Below, in pieces: positions 42,469-51,934 of a DNA stretch of 64,000 nt. Every line of letters begins with the position of its first letter. The stretch's first letter is position 1. The DNA is taken from positions 529,528 to 593,527 of the forward strand of contig NZ_FPKU01000001.1 in assembly GCF_900119845.1 (NCBI RefSeq). Direction: 5' to 3'. The stretch comes from Devosia enhydra. Its GTDB lineage: Bacteria; Pseudomonadota; Alphaproteobacteria; Rhizobiales; Devosiaceae. The translations under genes were made by a program, and so were the position numbers. Below the pieces are notes generated by a model. That model was not told the DNA's origin. It made no database searches and saw nothing but the letters and a program-made list of their open reading frames with translations.

Positions 42469-43857
42469 TCATTCGGCACCCCGTGCTTTTCCCTTCGATG
42501 CGATCATGCCCACGAGATCGAGCAACTGGCCATGCTCGCCATGGCGCAGGCCGGCAAGCCTGTCGCCCTCGCCAAGCCTGCCGCTGTGAGCGGCGGCAAA
42601 GCCCAGTTTCTGGGCTTCGCGCAGGCGCAGGCCCGCATGCACCACCGGCCGCACGCCACCCGCGAGCGAAATTTCGCCGAAATAGACCGCGTCATTGGGC
42701 AGCGGTGAGCCCGTGAGCGAGGAAATGAGCGCCGCGGCCACCGCGAGATCGGCGGCCGGTTCTGCGATGCGCAGGCCCCCCGCGACATTGAGATAGATGT
42801 CGTTGGCGCCGATCCTGACCCCGCAGCGGGTTTCGAGCACGGCCAGCACCATCGAGAGACGGCTCGAATCCCACCCCACCACGGCTCGCCTCGGCGTGCC
42901 GAGCGGGGAGGGCGCCACGAGCGCCTGGATTTCGACCAGCACTGGTCGCGTGCCCTCCATGCCGGCAAAGACCGCCGAGCCGGCCGCGCCCTCGTCGCGC
43001 TGGTCGAGAAACAGCGCCGACGGGTTGGCCACTTCGGACAAGCCCAGCGTCGTCATCTCGAAGACCCCGATCTCGTCGGTGGCCCCATAGCGGTTCTTCA
43101 CCCCGCGCAGGATGCGGAAGGTGTGGCTCGAATCGCCCTCGAAATAGAGCACCGCATCGACCATGTGCTCGACCACGCGCGGCCCCGCGATCTGCCCGTC
43201 CTTGGTGACGTGACCCACGAGCACCACGGCAGCGCCGGATTTCTTGGCAAAGCGCGTCAGCGCCTGGGCCGATGTCCGCACCTGTGTCACCGTGCCCGGC
43301 GCGCTCTCCACCCTGTCGGTCCAGAGGGTCTGGATGGAATCGACGATCACCAGATGGGGGGCAGGGCCGGCTTCGAGGGTCGCGAGCACGATCTCGACAT
43401 TGGTTTCCGCCGCGAGGTGGACATCGGCATCGCCCAGCCCCAGCCGCTGTGCGCGCAGCCGCACCTGGGCCACGGCCTCCTCGCCCGAGACATAGACGAC
43501 GCGCCTGCCCCGGGCCGCCAGGGCCGCGGCTGCCTGCAACAGCAGCGTCGACTTGCCGATACCCGGATCACCACCCACCAGCAGCGCCGAGCCCATCACG
43601 AAGCCGCCCCCGGTGACGCGGTCGAGTTCCGCAATGCCGGTGACGATGCGCGCCGCGCTCTCGGTTTCGCCCTTGAGCGGAACTAGCGGCACGGCGCGAT
43701 TGCCGGCCTTGGCCGATTTCGGGCCGGCACCGATGCCGCTGTCGACCAGTTCCTCGACGATGGCGTTCCATTCGCCGCAGGCATCGCACCGGCCCTGCCA
43801 GCGCGTATAGGCCGCCCCGCAGGATTGGCAGATGAAGGAAGATTTCGCCCGCGCCAT
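42469..43857 (-). CDS. radA: DNA repair protein RadA
   Basis: RadA (Sms) is a DnaB-like helicase that promotes branch migration in recombination. The 462-residue protein has an N-terminal four-Cys zinc finger (CQSCGAAY and CDACGEWN), Walker A GGDPGIGKSTLLLQ, the RadA motif in KNRYGATDEIG (KNRFG variant) and a C-terminal Lon-protease-like domain (NVAGGLRIAEPAADLAVAAA). Complete length. It lies between alr and cvpA, a gene order common in Rhizobiales. Confidence 0.95.
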   Translation of the reverse strand: MARAKSSFICQSCGAAYTRWQGRCDACGEWNAIVEELVDSGIGAGPKSAKAGNRAVPLVPLKGETESAARIVTGIAELDRVTGGGFVMGSALLVGGDPGIGKSTLLLQAAAALAARGRRVVYVSGEEAVAQVRLRAQRLGLGDADVHLAAETNVEIVLATLEAGPAPHLVIVDSIQTLWTDRVESAPGTVTQVRTSAQALTRFAKKSGAAVVLVGHVTKDGQIAGPRVVEHMVDAVLYFEGDSSHTFRILRGVKNRYGATDEIGVFEMTTLGLSEVANPSALFLDQRDEGAAGSAVFAGMEGTRPVLVEIQALVAPSPLGTPRRAVVGWDSSRLSMVLAVLETRCGVRIGANDIYLNVAGGLRIAEPAADLAVAAALISSLTGSPLPNDAVYFGEISLAGGVRPVVHAGLRLREAQKLGFAAAHSGRLGEGDRLAGLRHGEHGQLLDLVGMIASKGKARGAE

Positions 43858-43934
43858 GTCACGCCGCTCCAGTCGTCAGGGTGCAGCAATAGCGCCGAAG
43901 CGTCTGGCTTTCAAGAACGAAAAGGGAACGTCGC

Positions 43935-45062
43935 CTAATCGAGATAGCTGCGGACATAGCGCCCGCGGAGGCCCGTAAGGATCTCGTAGCCGATGGTGCC
44001 GGCGACATCGGCGTGCTCGTCCACTCCGATATTGGGGCCGATGATTTCCGCCATTTCTCCGGGAAGCGGCAGATCGGGCCCGAGATCGGTGACGTCGACG
44101 ATGGTGGTGTCCATCGAGACCTTGCCCAGAACCGGTACGAACCGGTTGCGGATCACCATGCGCGCGCCTTGCCGGTTCTGGCTCGAGGACAGCCCGCGCA
44201 GAAAGCCGTCGGCATAGCCGATGGCGACGATCGCGATACGACTGTCGCGCGAAAGCGTGCGCGCCGCCCCATAGCCAACCGATTCCCCGGTGCGCGCTTC
44301 CTTGACCTGGAGAATGGGCGCTTCGAGGCGCACCACGGGCTGCATCGGATTGCGCCGGCCATTGACGGCGCGGCCGCCATAAAGCGCGATGCCGGGGCGC
44401 ACCATCTGGAAGTGCATCTCACGGTTGGTCATGAGCCCGGCGGAATTGGCCAGCGAGGCGGGAACATTAGGGAACTGCGCAAGGACGGAGGTGAAGAGCG
44501 CCAGCTGCGTGCGGTTCTTTTCATGGGCCGGGGTGTCGGCGCAGGCCAGGTGGCTCATGATCATCTGCGGCGAATAGCCGATCTGCGTGATCATGCGGCG
44601 AACGACCGACGCCTCGTTGAGGCGGAAGCCAAGCCGGTTCATGCCGGTATCGAAATGCAGCGCCGCCGGCAGCGATTCATTGCGCGCGAGGCAGGCCTGC
44701 AACCATTCCTCGAGCATGTCGAGCGACGAAAGCGCCGGCATCAGCCGCTCGCCCACATAAAGGGCCGCGGCGCCGGGGAAGAGTCCATCGAGCACGAAGA
44801 TATGCGCGTCGGGCAGCGTGGCGCGGACGGTCACCGCCTCATCGGGGGTGGCGGTGAAAAAGAAGCGCGCTCCGGCGGCATAAAGAGCGCGGGCCGACTG
44901 CACGAGGCCCGTGCCATAGGCGTCGGCCTTCACCACCGCGCCGGTCAGCGCGCCCTGGCTTACCCTGTTGAGCGCCTGCCAGTTGCGCTTCAGCGCCCCG
45001 AGATCAACGGTCAGCCGTGCGCCCAGCCCGGTCGTCGCGATCGCGGGGACCTGCATTCTCAT
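43935..45062 (-). CDS. alr: Alanine racemase
   Basis: A PLP-dependent racemase making D-alanine for peptidoglycan. The 375-residue protein has the PLP Lys in AVVKADAYGTGL, the catalytic Tyr region GESVGYGAARTLSRD and the C-terminal PVLGKVSMDTTIVDVTDLGP. The start at 45062 overlaps the dnaB stop (ATGA); a start two codons later is possible. A longer upstream frame overlaps dnaB and is rejected. Coupling to dnaB is conserved in related genomes. Confidence 0.94.
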   Translation of the reverse strand: MRMQVPAIATTGLGARLTVDLGALKRNWQALNRVSQGALTGAVVKADAYGTGLVQSARALYAAGARFFFTATPDEAVTVRATLPDAHIFVLDGLFPGAAALYVGERLMPALSSLDMLEEWLQACLARNESLPAALHFDTGMNRLGFRLNEASVVRRMITQIGYSPQMIMSHLACADTPAHEKNRTQLALFTSVLAQFPNVPASLANSAGLMTNREMHFQMVRPGIALYGGRAVNGRRNPMQPVVRLEAPILQVKEARTGESVGYGAARTLSRDSRIAIVAIGYADGFLRGLSSSQNRQGARMVIRNRFVPVLGKVSMDTTIVDVTDLGPDLPLPGEMAEIIGPNIGVDEHADVAGTIGYEILTGLRGRYVRSYLD

Positions 45063-46546
45063 TCCATCCTCTCGGGAAGGTAGTCGGCATGAGCAAGGTT
45101 TCCGAACCGGGTGAACTGCGCCTCGAAGCTCAGCTGCACGGTGCCGGTGGGCCCGTGGCGCTGCTTTCCGATGATCACTTCGGCCTTGCCGTGCACCTGC
45201 TCCATCTCCTCCTGCCACTTCAGGTGCTCAGGGGAGCCTTCCTTCGGTTCCTTGTTCTTGAGGTAGTACTCCTCGCGATAAACGAAAAGCACCACGTCGG
45301 CGTCCTGTTCGATGGAGCCCGATTCGCGAAGGTCGGCAAGCTGCGGATGCTTGTCGTCGCGGTTTTCCACCTGTCGGCTGAGCTGGGAGAGCGCGATGAT
45401 GGGCACCTCGAGCTCCTTGGCGAGCGCCTTCAGCGTCGTGGTGATCTCGGTCAGCTCCTGCACCCGGTTCTCGTTGCCGCGCTTCGACGACCCCGACAGC
45501 AGCTGGAGATAATCGACGATCAGGAGGTCGAGCCCCTTTTGCCGCTTGAGCCGGCGGGCCCGCGCCGCCAGCTGGGCGACCGAGAGACCACCGGTGTCGT
45601 CAATATAGAGGGGCACCGTCGACATGAGGTTGGAGACTTCCACGAGTTTGTTGAACTGGCTCTCGTGGATGTTGCCGCGCCTGATGTCCGAGGACGAGAT
45701 TTCCGCCTGCTCGGCGAGGATACGTGTGGCGAGCTGCTCGGCGCTCATTTCGAGGCTGAAGAACCCGACCTGTCCGCCTTCTTCGGTCTTGCGATGGCCA
45801 TCGGGCGTGACCGTTCCGCGCCAGCTCTTGGCGACGTGGAAGGCGATGTTGGTGGCAAGCGAGGTCTTGCCCATGGCGGGGCGGGCCGCGAGAATGATGA
45901 GATCGCTGCGCTGCAAACCGCCCATCAGGCGGTCGAGATCATTGAGCCCGGTGGCCGTGCCCGAGAGCGTGCCATCGCGCCCATAGGCCTCGCCGGCCAT
46001 GGTGATGGCATGCTTGAGCGCCTCGGAGAAATTGAGGAAGCCGCCGCCATAGGCGCCTTTTTCGGCAATCTCGAACAGCGCTTTCTCGGCCTCTTCGATC
46101 TGGCGGGCGGGGGTTGCCTCTACATCGGCGTCATAGGCGGTCGCCACCATCTCCTCGCCGATGAGGATCAGGTTTCGCCGGATCGCAAGATCGTAGATCA
46201 CCTGTCCGAAATCGGCGGCGTTGATCACGGTGGTGGCGTTGGCGGCCAGCCGCCCCAGATACTGGTAGAGCGACATGTCCGGCAAAAGCTGCTCGGGGAG
46301 AAAGCTCTTGGCCGTCTCGGGCTTGGCGACCTTGCCGGCGCGGATGATCTTGCCCATCACCTCATAGATCTGGCGGTGGATGGGCTCGTAGAAATGCTCG
46401 GGCAGAAGGAAGTCCGAAACGCGGTAGAAGGCCTCGTTGTTCACCAAAATGGCGCCCAGCAGCGCCTGCTCGGCCTCTATGTTTTGCGGCGCGAGGCGGG
46501 TCGGCTTGTCTTCGTCCGGGCGGACGAGGCGAAGTTGTTCGGCCAT
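45059..46546 (-). CDS. dnaB: Replicative DNA helicase DnaB
   Basis: The hexameric helicase of the replication fork. The 495-residue protein starts MAEQLRLVRPDEDKP. The N-terminal domain motif is PQNIEAEQALLGAILVNNEA, the RecA-like domain has Walker A ARPAMGKTSLATNI and Walker B LLIVDYLQLL, and the C-terminal part has LSQLSRQVENRDDKHPQLAD followed by LRESGSIEQDAD. No intein or insertion is present. It lies downstream of the ribosomal protein operon, separated by a strong terminator, and so should have its own promoter in 46547-46734. Confidence 0.96.
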   Translation of the reverse strand: MAEQLRLVRPDEDKPTRLAPQNIEAEQALLGAILVNNEAFYRVSDFLLPEHFYEPIHRQIYEVMGKIIRAGKVAKPETAKSFLPEQLLPDMSLYQYLGRLAANATTVINAADFGQVIYDLAIRRNLILIGEEMVATAYDADVEATPARQIEEAEKALFEIAEKGAYGGGFLNFSEALKHAITMAGEAYGRDGTLSGTATGLNDLDRLMGGLQRSDLIILAARPAMGKTSLATNIAFHVAKSWRGTVTPDGHRKTEEGGQVGFFSLEMSAEQLATRILAEQAEISSSDIRRGNIHESQFNKLVEVSNLMSTVPLYIDDTGGLSVAQLAARARRLKRQKGLDLLIVDYLQLLSGSSKRGNENRVQELTEITTTLKALAKELEVPIIALSQLSRQVENRDDKHPQLADLRESGSIEQDADVVLFVYREEYYLKNKEPKEGSPEHLKWQEEMEQVHGKAEVIIGKQRHGPTGTVQLSFEAQFTRFGNLAHADYLPERME

Positions 46547-46734
46547 GGGGGCGGTCGACTCGCTGGCTGTGGAGAAAAATGAACAAACATAGTGGCAGCC
46601 CCGTGGCCAGCCGCAAACACGGGCCGGCCCGGCCGGGGACACGTTTCGACCCTGGGCTGTGGCTTATGGGGACAACGGGGAAAACCCGCGATTCCGACTC
46701 GCCTCCGGGGAATCGCCCATGGGCGACTTTCCGG

Positions 46735-46766
46735 CAAACAAAAAGGCCGGGATCGCTCCCGGCCTT
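46735..46766 (-). terminator. Rho-independent terminator of the rpsF-rpsR-rplI operon
   Basis: A perfect 10-bp stem (AAGGCCGGGA / TCCCGGCCTT) with a 4-base loop lies at 46743-46766. On the minus strand it is followed by the T-rich TTTTTGTTT, 24 bases after the rplI stop. Confidence 0.93.
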
Positions 46767-46789
46767 CGAACCCGTATCGATCGGCCTGA

Positions 46790-47359
46790 TCAGGCCTCTT
46801 CGGCCTCGGCTTCGGCCGCGGCGGCCTGCTGGGCTTCGATGAAGGCCTGGTTGGCCTCGTCGTCATAATTGACGGCCGTCACGTCCTCGCCACGCGACTG
46901 GCGCTCGGCCTCGTCCTCGGAGCGGGCGACATTGACGTTGATCGAGACTTCGACTTCGGCGTGGAGGCTCAGCGGCACCGCATGCACGCCCACCGACTTG
47001 ATCGGGTCGGCCAGGGTGATCTGCGAGCGGGTGACCTGGAAGCCGTCGGCCGAGAGCGCATCGGCGATGTCGCGCGAGGACACCGAGCCGTAGAGCTGGC
47101 CGGTTTCACCCGCCTGGCGGATGATGACGACCGTCTTGCCGTTGAGGCCTTCGGCGATGCCGGCAGCGGCCTCGCGGCGCTCCTGGTTGCGCTTTTCGAT
47201 GTTGGCGCGTTCGCTCTGGAAGCGGGCGCGGTTGGCATCGGTGGCGCGCAGCGCCTTGCCCTGCGGCAGGAGGAAGTTGCGGGCAAAGCCGTCCTTTACG
47301 GTGACTTCGTCGCCGATATGGCCCATGCGGCCGACGCGCTCGAGAAGAATGACCTTCAT
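46790..47359 (-). CDS. rplI: 50S ribosomal protein L9 (bL9)
   Basis: A 189-residue L9 with the universal N-terminus [20 protein letters not shown] and [20 protein letters not shown], the long connecting helix and a C-terminal domain ([20 protein letters not shown]). The acidic Ala/Glu tail after about residue 150 makes it longer than the E. coli protein (149), as in other alphaproteobacteria. The 140-base gap after rpsR contains the hairpin GCCGGC-N7-GCCGGC (about 47432-47452), possibly an attenuator or RNA processing site. Confidence 0.96.
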   Translation of the reverse strand: MKVILLERVGRMGHIGDEVTVKDGFARNFLLPQGKALRATDANRARFQSERANIEKRNQERREAAAGIAEGLNGKTVVIIRQAGETGQLYGSVSSRDIADALSADGFQVTRSQITLADPIKSVGVHAVPLSLHAEVEVSINVNVARSEDEAERQSRGEDVTAVNYDDEANQAFIEAQQAAAAEAEAEEA

Positions 47360-47499
47360 GATCTCAAATCCTTGCTGTCCCGCCTCGACGGGCGGTTAGA
47401 CGCAGCCGGACCATTCCGGTGCGCCAGCGGCAGGCCGGCACGGAGCGCCGGCTGCCCTTGAGGTCACTCCGAACAGTGCCGGAGCGACCTGAATGTGGC

Positions 47500-47754
47500 T
47501 TACTGAACCGCGTAGGGCATCAGGCCGATGAAGCGGGCGCGCTTGATGGCACGGGCCAGTTCGCGCTGCTTCTTGGCCGAGACGGCGGTGATGCGCGAGG
47601 GCACGATCTTGCCGCGCTCGGAGACGTAGCGCTGCAGGAGGCGCACATCCATGTAGTCGATCTTGGGCGCGTTGGCGCCCGAGAACGGGCAGGTCTTGCG
47701 GCGGCGCTGGAAGGGGCGGCGCGCCTGGGCGACGGTCAGGTCCTTGATGGCCAT
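47500..47754 (-). CDS. rpsR: 30S ribosomal protein S18 (bS18)
   Basis: An 84-residue S18 with the family core [20 protein letters not shown] and the helix segment [20 protein letters not shown] followed by [15 protein letters not shown]. It lies 18 bases after rpsF. An AAGGA ribosome site precedes the ATG. A larger overlapping frame (47396-48040) on the same strand is not real. Confidence 0.96.
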   Translation of the reverse strand: MAIKDLTVAQARRPFQRRRKTCPFSGANAPKIDYMDVRLLQRYVSERGKIVPSRITAVSAKKQRELARAIKRARFIGLMPYAVQ

Positions 47755-47772
47755 TTCTGTCTTCCTTCTCGA

Positions 47773-48165
47773 TTAGAACCGACGGGGACGGCGTTCGCCG
47801 CCGAAGCGGTCGCCACCCGGGCGATCGCCGCGCTCGTCGCGGTCGCGCTTCTGCATCATCGCGGAGGGACCATCCTCGAGCTTGTCGACGCGCACGGTCA
47901 TGAAGCGCAGGATGTCTTCGTTGATGCGCATCTGGCGTTCCATCTCGGCGACGGCAGCCGGGGGCGCGTCGATGTTGAGGAGCGAGTAATGCGCCTTGCG
48001 GTTCTTGCGGATGCGGTAGGAGAGGGACTTGAGGCCCCAATATTCGTTCTTGGTGACCTTGCCGCCGCCCGAGGTCAAGACGTCGGTGAGGGTCTTGGTC
48101 AGATCTTCGACCTGCTGGGCGGAAACGTCCTGCCGGGCGAGGAAGATATGCTCGTAAAGGGCCAT
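47773..48165 (-). CDS. rpsF: 30S ribosomal protein S6 (bS6)
   Basis: A 130-residue S6 starting [20 protein letters not shown], preceded by GGAAGGCG. It keeps the core [20 protein letters not shown] and [20 protein letters not shown]. The C-terminal extension is rich in Arg, Gly and Asp, as common in alphaproteobacterial S6. It is first in the rpsF-rpsR-rplI operon. An upstream in-frame ATG at 48183 is less likely because the ribosome site fits 48165. Confidence 0.95.
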   Translation of the reverse strand: MALYEHIFLARQDVSAQQVEDLTKTLTDVLTSGGGKVTKNEYWGLKSLSYRIRKNRKAHYSLLNIDAPPAAVAEMERQMRINEDILRFMTVRVDKLEDGPSAMMQKRDRDERGDRPGGDRFGGERRPRRF

Positions 48166-48424
48166 GTGGCGCCTTCCTTCCATGAGGGTTTCACTCTCTA
48201 TCCGCCCGGCGCGGAGCCCCTTTGAAGCCGGAAAGGCACCAAAGCAGTCTTCTAAAGAGCGGGAACACGGGAGGACGGGACATCCGTAAATGCCCTTTCG
48301 GCAATAGCCGACCCTCCGTTCAGCCCCCGGCCGAACGAATGCCGGCTCAATAGGCCATTAACGCCTGAGGCGCAAGGGGCTTGGGGCGCAAGGGCCTTGG
48401 GACGCGGCCCTTGGGCTCAGCCGC
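48166..48424 (-). promoter_or_regulatory. rpsF leader and promoter region
   Basis: This 259-base gap has no gene. It must hold the rpsF operon promoter. On the minus strand, about 30-60 bases upstream of rpsF, CCGGC and GCCGG can pair around a loop containing CUCCGC, which could be the CCG-containing hairpin that binds the S6:S18 complex for autoregulation in many bacteria. I could not fold it fully, so this is a suggestion only. Confidence 0.3.
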
Positions 48425-49894
48425 TCAGGGAGAGGGTGGCCGGTAGTTCTGGCCCAGGAATATGATGGGCGTGTAGACCACCCGGCCGAAGCGGACAATC
48501 TCGAGCCGGCGCAGCGGCGTCAGGGTCTCGAAGCGTCCGGTCGCGTAGCTCTCGCCCTCCATCGGATCGGCCACCACCAGCGCGGACCGGCCGCGATGGG
48601 CCTCGGCATCGAACCAGTAGTCGAACTGGTCGGTGCGGGCGGCAATCGCCGTGACGTCGGTGCGCTGCATCGCCCAGCCCAGCTGCGCGGCCGTCGTGTA
48701 GCGCGTCGCGGCGATGAAGGCGCCGGGATGCTCGGCCTCGAGCTCCGTGATCGCCTCGGCCACCTCGGGCCAGCCCTGCATGGACGAAATCGTCCAGTCA
48801 TAGCCGCCCAGAAGGTTGGTGATCGGAATGACGGTGAGGTGGAAGGCGAGGCCAGCTCCGAAGACGAGGCCATAGATGGTATGGCCCCAGAACGCCTTTC
48901 GCCTGCCGATCACCGAAACCAGAAGCGGCAGCATCAGGAGGAAGGCGACGATGTTCCAATAGAAATAGACCTCGACGAAGAGCGCCATCAGCGACATCGC
49001 GACACCGGCCGCGGCAAAGACGCAGATGGCGAGTGTCCGCGCCACCGTGCCGAAACCTTCGGGCACGGGCCGGCGCAGAAAAGCGATGATGGGGCCGACA
49101 AGGAACGGTGAGACCACGATCAGCGTCAGCGCGACATAGCCCAGGAACAGCATGGGTTGCAGCGAGATGCCCCCGCCGCCCCAGCGATCAACCATATGGA
49201 AGCGGTAGGACGCCATGCCGCCGGCAAAGTTCCAGATGAACACCGGCGCCTGCATCGCCATCGACAGCGCTGCCGCCGCCCAGAGATTGACGTCGGCCAG
49301 CATCGCGCGAAGTTTCGGGCGGACGAGGAACATGAAACCGATGCCGATACCGAAGAGCACGGCATTGTATTTGGTCAGCGTCGCCAGCCCGAGCAGCACG
49401 GCTCCGCCATAGAGCAGCTTCAGGCTGCGTCGCCCGCCTTCGTAGCGCTCGGCGAACAGGATGAAGCAGTGCCCCGACCCCAGGCACAGCGCGATCAGCA
49501 GGTGATCGTGAAAGCTGATGGTCGTCATGGCCAGAAAGAGCGGACTGGCGAGATAGATCGCCGTGGCCGGCCAGAACCAGTTGTGCGGTTCTGCCGGCGC
49601 CAGCCGCTTCGACCAGTCCCAGACGATGGCCAGCGTCGCGCCCAGCGTCACCCAGGTCAGGATGCGCAGGCTCAGGAGGTTCCAGCCGAAGAGCTTCTCC
49701 ACCCCCCACAGCAGCCAGGCATGCAGCGGCGGATGGTCGAAATAGGAGAGGGCGGGCCGCTGCCCCCAGAGCCAGTAATAGGCCTCGTCCCCGATCGGGG
49801 GCATGGTGAAGTCGACATAGAGGCGGAAGGCGATGAGCACGCCCACCACCGCCTGCAGCGGCCAAAGAGGCCGCCCGGCCCATGGCGAGGTCAT
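48425..49894 (-). CDS. Glycosyltransferase family 39 membrane protein, copy 2
   Basis: A 489-residue polytopic membrane protein of the ArnT/dolichyl-phosphate mannosyltransferase-like GT39 group. The first periplasmic loop has the catalytic acidic motif MPPIGDEAYYWLWGQRPALS followed by YFDHPPLHAWLLW. About ten to eleven hydrophobic spans follow, then a soluble C-terminal domain (about 370-489). The start at 49894 (MTSPWAGRPLWPLQ) overlaps the previous stop in ATGA. Such enzymes transfer sugars from polyprenyl phosphates to lipid A or other envelope glycans. Confidence 0.88.
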   Translation of the reverse strand: MTSPWAGRPLWPLQAVVGVLIAFRLYVDFTMPPIGDEAYYWLWGQRPALSYFDHPPLHAWLLWGVEKLFGWNLLSLRILTWVTLGATLAIVWDWSKRLAPAEPHNWFWPATAIYLASPLFLAMTTISFHDHLLIALCLGSGHCFILFAERYEGGRRSLKLLYGGAVLLGLATLTKYNAVLFGIGIGFMFLVRPKLRAMLADVNLWAAAALSMAMQAPVFIWNFAGGMASYRFHMVDRWGGGGISLQPMLFLGYVALTLIVVSPFLVGPIIAFLRRPVPEGFGTVARTLAICVFAAAGVAMSLMALFVEVYFYWNIVAFLLMLPLLVSVIGRRKAFWGHTIYGLVFGAGLAFHLTVIPITNLLGGYDWTISSMQGWPEVAEAITELEAEHPGAFIAATRYTTAAQLGWAMQRTDVTAIAARTDQFDYWFDAEAHRGRSALVVADPMEGESYATGRFETLTPLRRLEIVRFGRVVYTPIIFLGQNYRPPSP

Positions 49895-51387
49895 GTCGCG
49901 CTCCCGGCGGGCACAAAGCCTGTGCAATGATAGAGCCGATAGGTCCAGACCCTGATCGAGAACCGCTCCACCACAACATCCCGCACCCGTTCGCAAGCGG
50001 CGAACTGGCGCTGCGCAAAGTCGATGGGGAATGCGGCATCGGCCAGCACGATGGCGTCGCGCCCGGCATAGTCTGCCTCGTCGAGCCAGTAGTCATACTG
50101 GTCCTTGAGGCTGTTGAGCGGCAGGATTTCGGTCTCCCGCAGCTGGAAACCGAGTTGAGCGGCGTAGGTGTAGCGGGTGGCCGACAGGAACGCGTCGGGA
50201 TAGGTCGTCCGCAGCGCGTCGACTTCAGCCGCCACCTCCTCCCAGCCATAATTGGCCTGTGTGCCACTGTCCTGCGCGCCGACGGCGAAGGCTGCCGGCA
50301 GCAACGCGAAATTGGCGGTGAGGATGAAAGCCATCACCGCGCCGAAACCCAGATGCAGCCGCATCAGCCAGCGTTGGCCCAGATAGCGCAGGGCGATCGC
50401 CATTACGGCCAGATAGCCGACGATATTCCAGTAGAAGTAGACGTAGAGAAACAGCGACAGCACCAGCATCGCAGCGGTCGAGACCGCAAAGATCGTCAGT
50501 CCCAGCGCCCGCGCCCGCTCCTCGAAGATAGAGCCCGAGCGGTCCTTGAGCATGCGGAAAAGCGCGATGAAGAGGAACGGCCCCAGCACCAGCCCCGCCA
50601 TGTTGGCCACAAAATCGAGCGGATGGAGATAGTGCAGGTTCGTGACGCTGCCGGTCAGCCGCGTGCCCATGTGGAAGCCGAACGACGCCATGGCGTTCGC
50701 CACGTTCCACACAAGCACAGGGGTCTGGATCGCCACGCTGAGGAGCGCTGCCAGATAGAGATGCGGATTGCCGAGAAGGCTCCGTAGCCCCGGTCGCAGC
50801 AGCACCAGGAGCCCGAAGCCGAAGCCGAGCAGGGCGGCGTTGTATTTGGTCAGCGTCGCGAGCCCGAGAAACAGCGCCCCCAGATAAAGCGAGCGCACTC
50901 GGCTGCTGCCCCCCTCCCAGCCATCGACGAAATCGAGAAAGAAGTGGAAGGCGAGGATGCATAAAAAGACCATCAGATAGTCGTGGAAGACCATGGTGGT
51001 CATGAGGAAAAACACCGGCGTCGCGAGATAAAGCGCGGCCGACGGCCAGAACCAGCCCTCCGGATCGTGCGGTTGGAGCCTTTTGGCCCAGAGCCAGAAG
51101 ACCCATCCCGTGCCCAGGAGGCAGACCCAGGTCAGCGCGCGCAGGCTCAGCGCGTTCCAGCCGAGGATTTTCGACACGAGTCCGAGCATCCAAGCGTGGA
51201 ACGGCGGATGGTCGAAATAGGAGAGGCCGGGGAACTGCCCCCACATCCAGTAATAGCTCTCGTCGCCCATGGGCGCGACGGTCAGATCGAACCAGATCTT
51301 GAGCGCGATGAAGTAGGCGATGAGCAGTTTGTAGCCGAGATGGCGGCCTTTGCCGTCGACCTTGCCGGCCGTTTCCACGATCGCCAT
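49891..51387 (-). CDS. Glycosyltransferase family 39 membrane protein, copy 1
   Basis: The upstream paralogue of the previous gene, about 498 residues. It shares the catalytic loop VAPMGDESYYWMWGQFPGLS and YFDHPPFHAWML, the FHDYLMVFLCILAFHFFLDF region and the FYWNIVGYLAV segment near the last spans. Start is uncertain: ATG at 51387 has a GGAA site at good spacing, while ATG at 51402 gives five more residues. The tandem arrangement with a 4-base overlap indicates duplication followed by divergence, so the two probably act in one envelope-glycan modification pathway with different donor or acceptor. Confidence 0.88.
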   Translation of the reverse strand: MAIVETAGKVDGKGRHLGYKLLIAYFIALKIWFDLTVAPMGDESYYWMWGQFPGLSYFDHPPFHAWMLGLVSKILGWNALSLRALTWVCLLGTGWVFWLWAKRLQPHDPEGWFWPSAALYLATPVFFLMTTMVFHDYLMVFLCILAFHFFLDFVDGWEGGSSRVRSLYLGALFLGLATLTKYNAALLGFGFGLLVLLRPGLRSLLGNPHLYLAALLSVAIQTPVLVWNVANAMASFGFHMGTRLTGSVTNLHYLHPLDFVANMAGLVLGPFLFIALFRMLKDRSGSIFEERARALGLTIFAVSTAAMLVLSLFLYVYFYWNIVGYLAVMAIALRYLGQRWLMRLHLGFGAVMAFILTANFALLPAAFAVGAQDSGTQANYGWEEVAAEVDALRTTYPDAFLSATRYTYAAQLGFQLRETEILPLNSLKDQYDYWLDEADYAGRDAIVLADAAFPIDFAQRQFAACERVRDVVVERFSIRVWTYRLYHCTGFVPAGSAT

Positions 51388-51551
51388 GCGTGTTCCGCTC
51401 ATTCTCGCAGGCTGTGCGCGCCCGGGTGAGGCAGGGATAGCGGAATCGCGCGCCAAGGCAAGGCCGCAGCGTTGATGGGGAAGGCTGCCTCGTGGCGATT
51501 GCCTCGAATCCCCGGTTTCAGCAGAGTGCCGCCGAAGAGCCGGGGGCAGTG

Positions 51552-51869
51552 ATGAGTGAAGTGCAGCGAGATGCGGTTTTCAGGGCGCTGGCCGATCCGA
51601 CGCGCCGGCTGCTGCTCGAAAGGCTCGCCAAGCGCAACGGACAAAGCCTCGTCGATCTGACGCAGGGGCTCGAGATCTCGCGCCAGGCGACCAGCAAGCA
51701 TCTGGCATTGCTCGAGGATGCGGGCCTGCTGCTGACGCAGCGGCGCGGGCGCACGCGGCTGCATTTCCTCAATCCGGTTCCCCTGCATGCCGAGGCGCAG
51801 CGCTGGCTCAAGCAGTTCGACAGCCTCAGCCTGACGGTGCTCGAAGCATGCGCGGTCACCGCCGCCTGA
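51552..51869 (+). CDS. ArsR family winged-helix transcriptional regulator
   Basis: A 105-residue helix-turn-helix protein with the ArsR pattern VFRALADPTRRLLLERLAKR, the recognition helix region GLEISRQATSKHLALLEDAG and wing LLLTQRRGRTRLHF. No clear metal-binding Cys motif is present, so a metal-independent SdpR-like type is likelier. An upstream GTG at 51492 with a good GGAAGG site gives a 20-residue longer alternative. It is divergent from the GT39 pair and converges on the OmpA-family gene. Confidence 0.85.
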   Translation: MSEVQRDAVFRALADPTRRLLLERLAKRNGQSLVDLTQGLEISRQATSKHLALLEDAGLLLTQRRGRTRLHFLNPVPLHAEAQRWLKQFDSLSLTVLEACAVTAA

Positions 51870-51883
51870 CACCGGCGGCATGC

Positions 51884-51914
51884 AAAAAGGGGCCGGATGT
51901 TTCCATCCGACCCC
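51884..51914 (-). terminator. Rho-independent terminator of the OmpA-family gene
   Basis: On the minus strand GGGGTCGGATG-GAAA-CATCCGGCCCC forms an 11-bp stem (one G-U pair) closed by a GAAA tetraloop and followed by TTTTT, 21 bases after the OmpA-family stop. Confidence 0.92.
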
Positions 51915-51934
51915 TCGCGTTCGATTGACGCTTC

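Noticed and set aside
47396-48040. 214-codon minus-strand frame overlapping rpsR and rpsF
   Set aside because: It overlaps two ribosomal protein genes in another frame and is Arg/Pro/His-rich with no domain.
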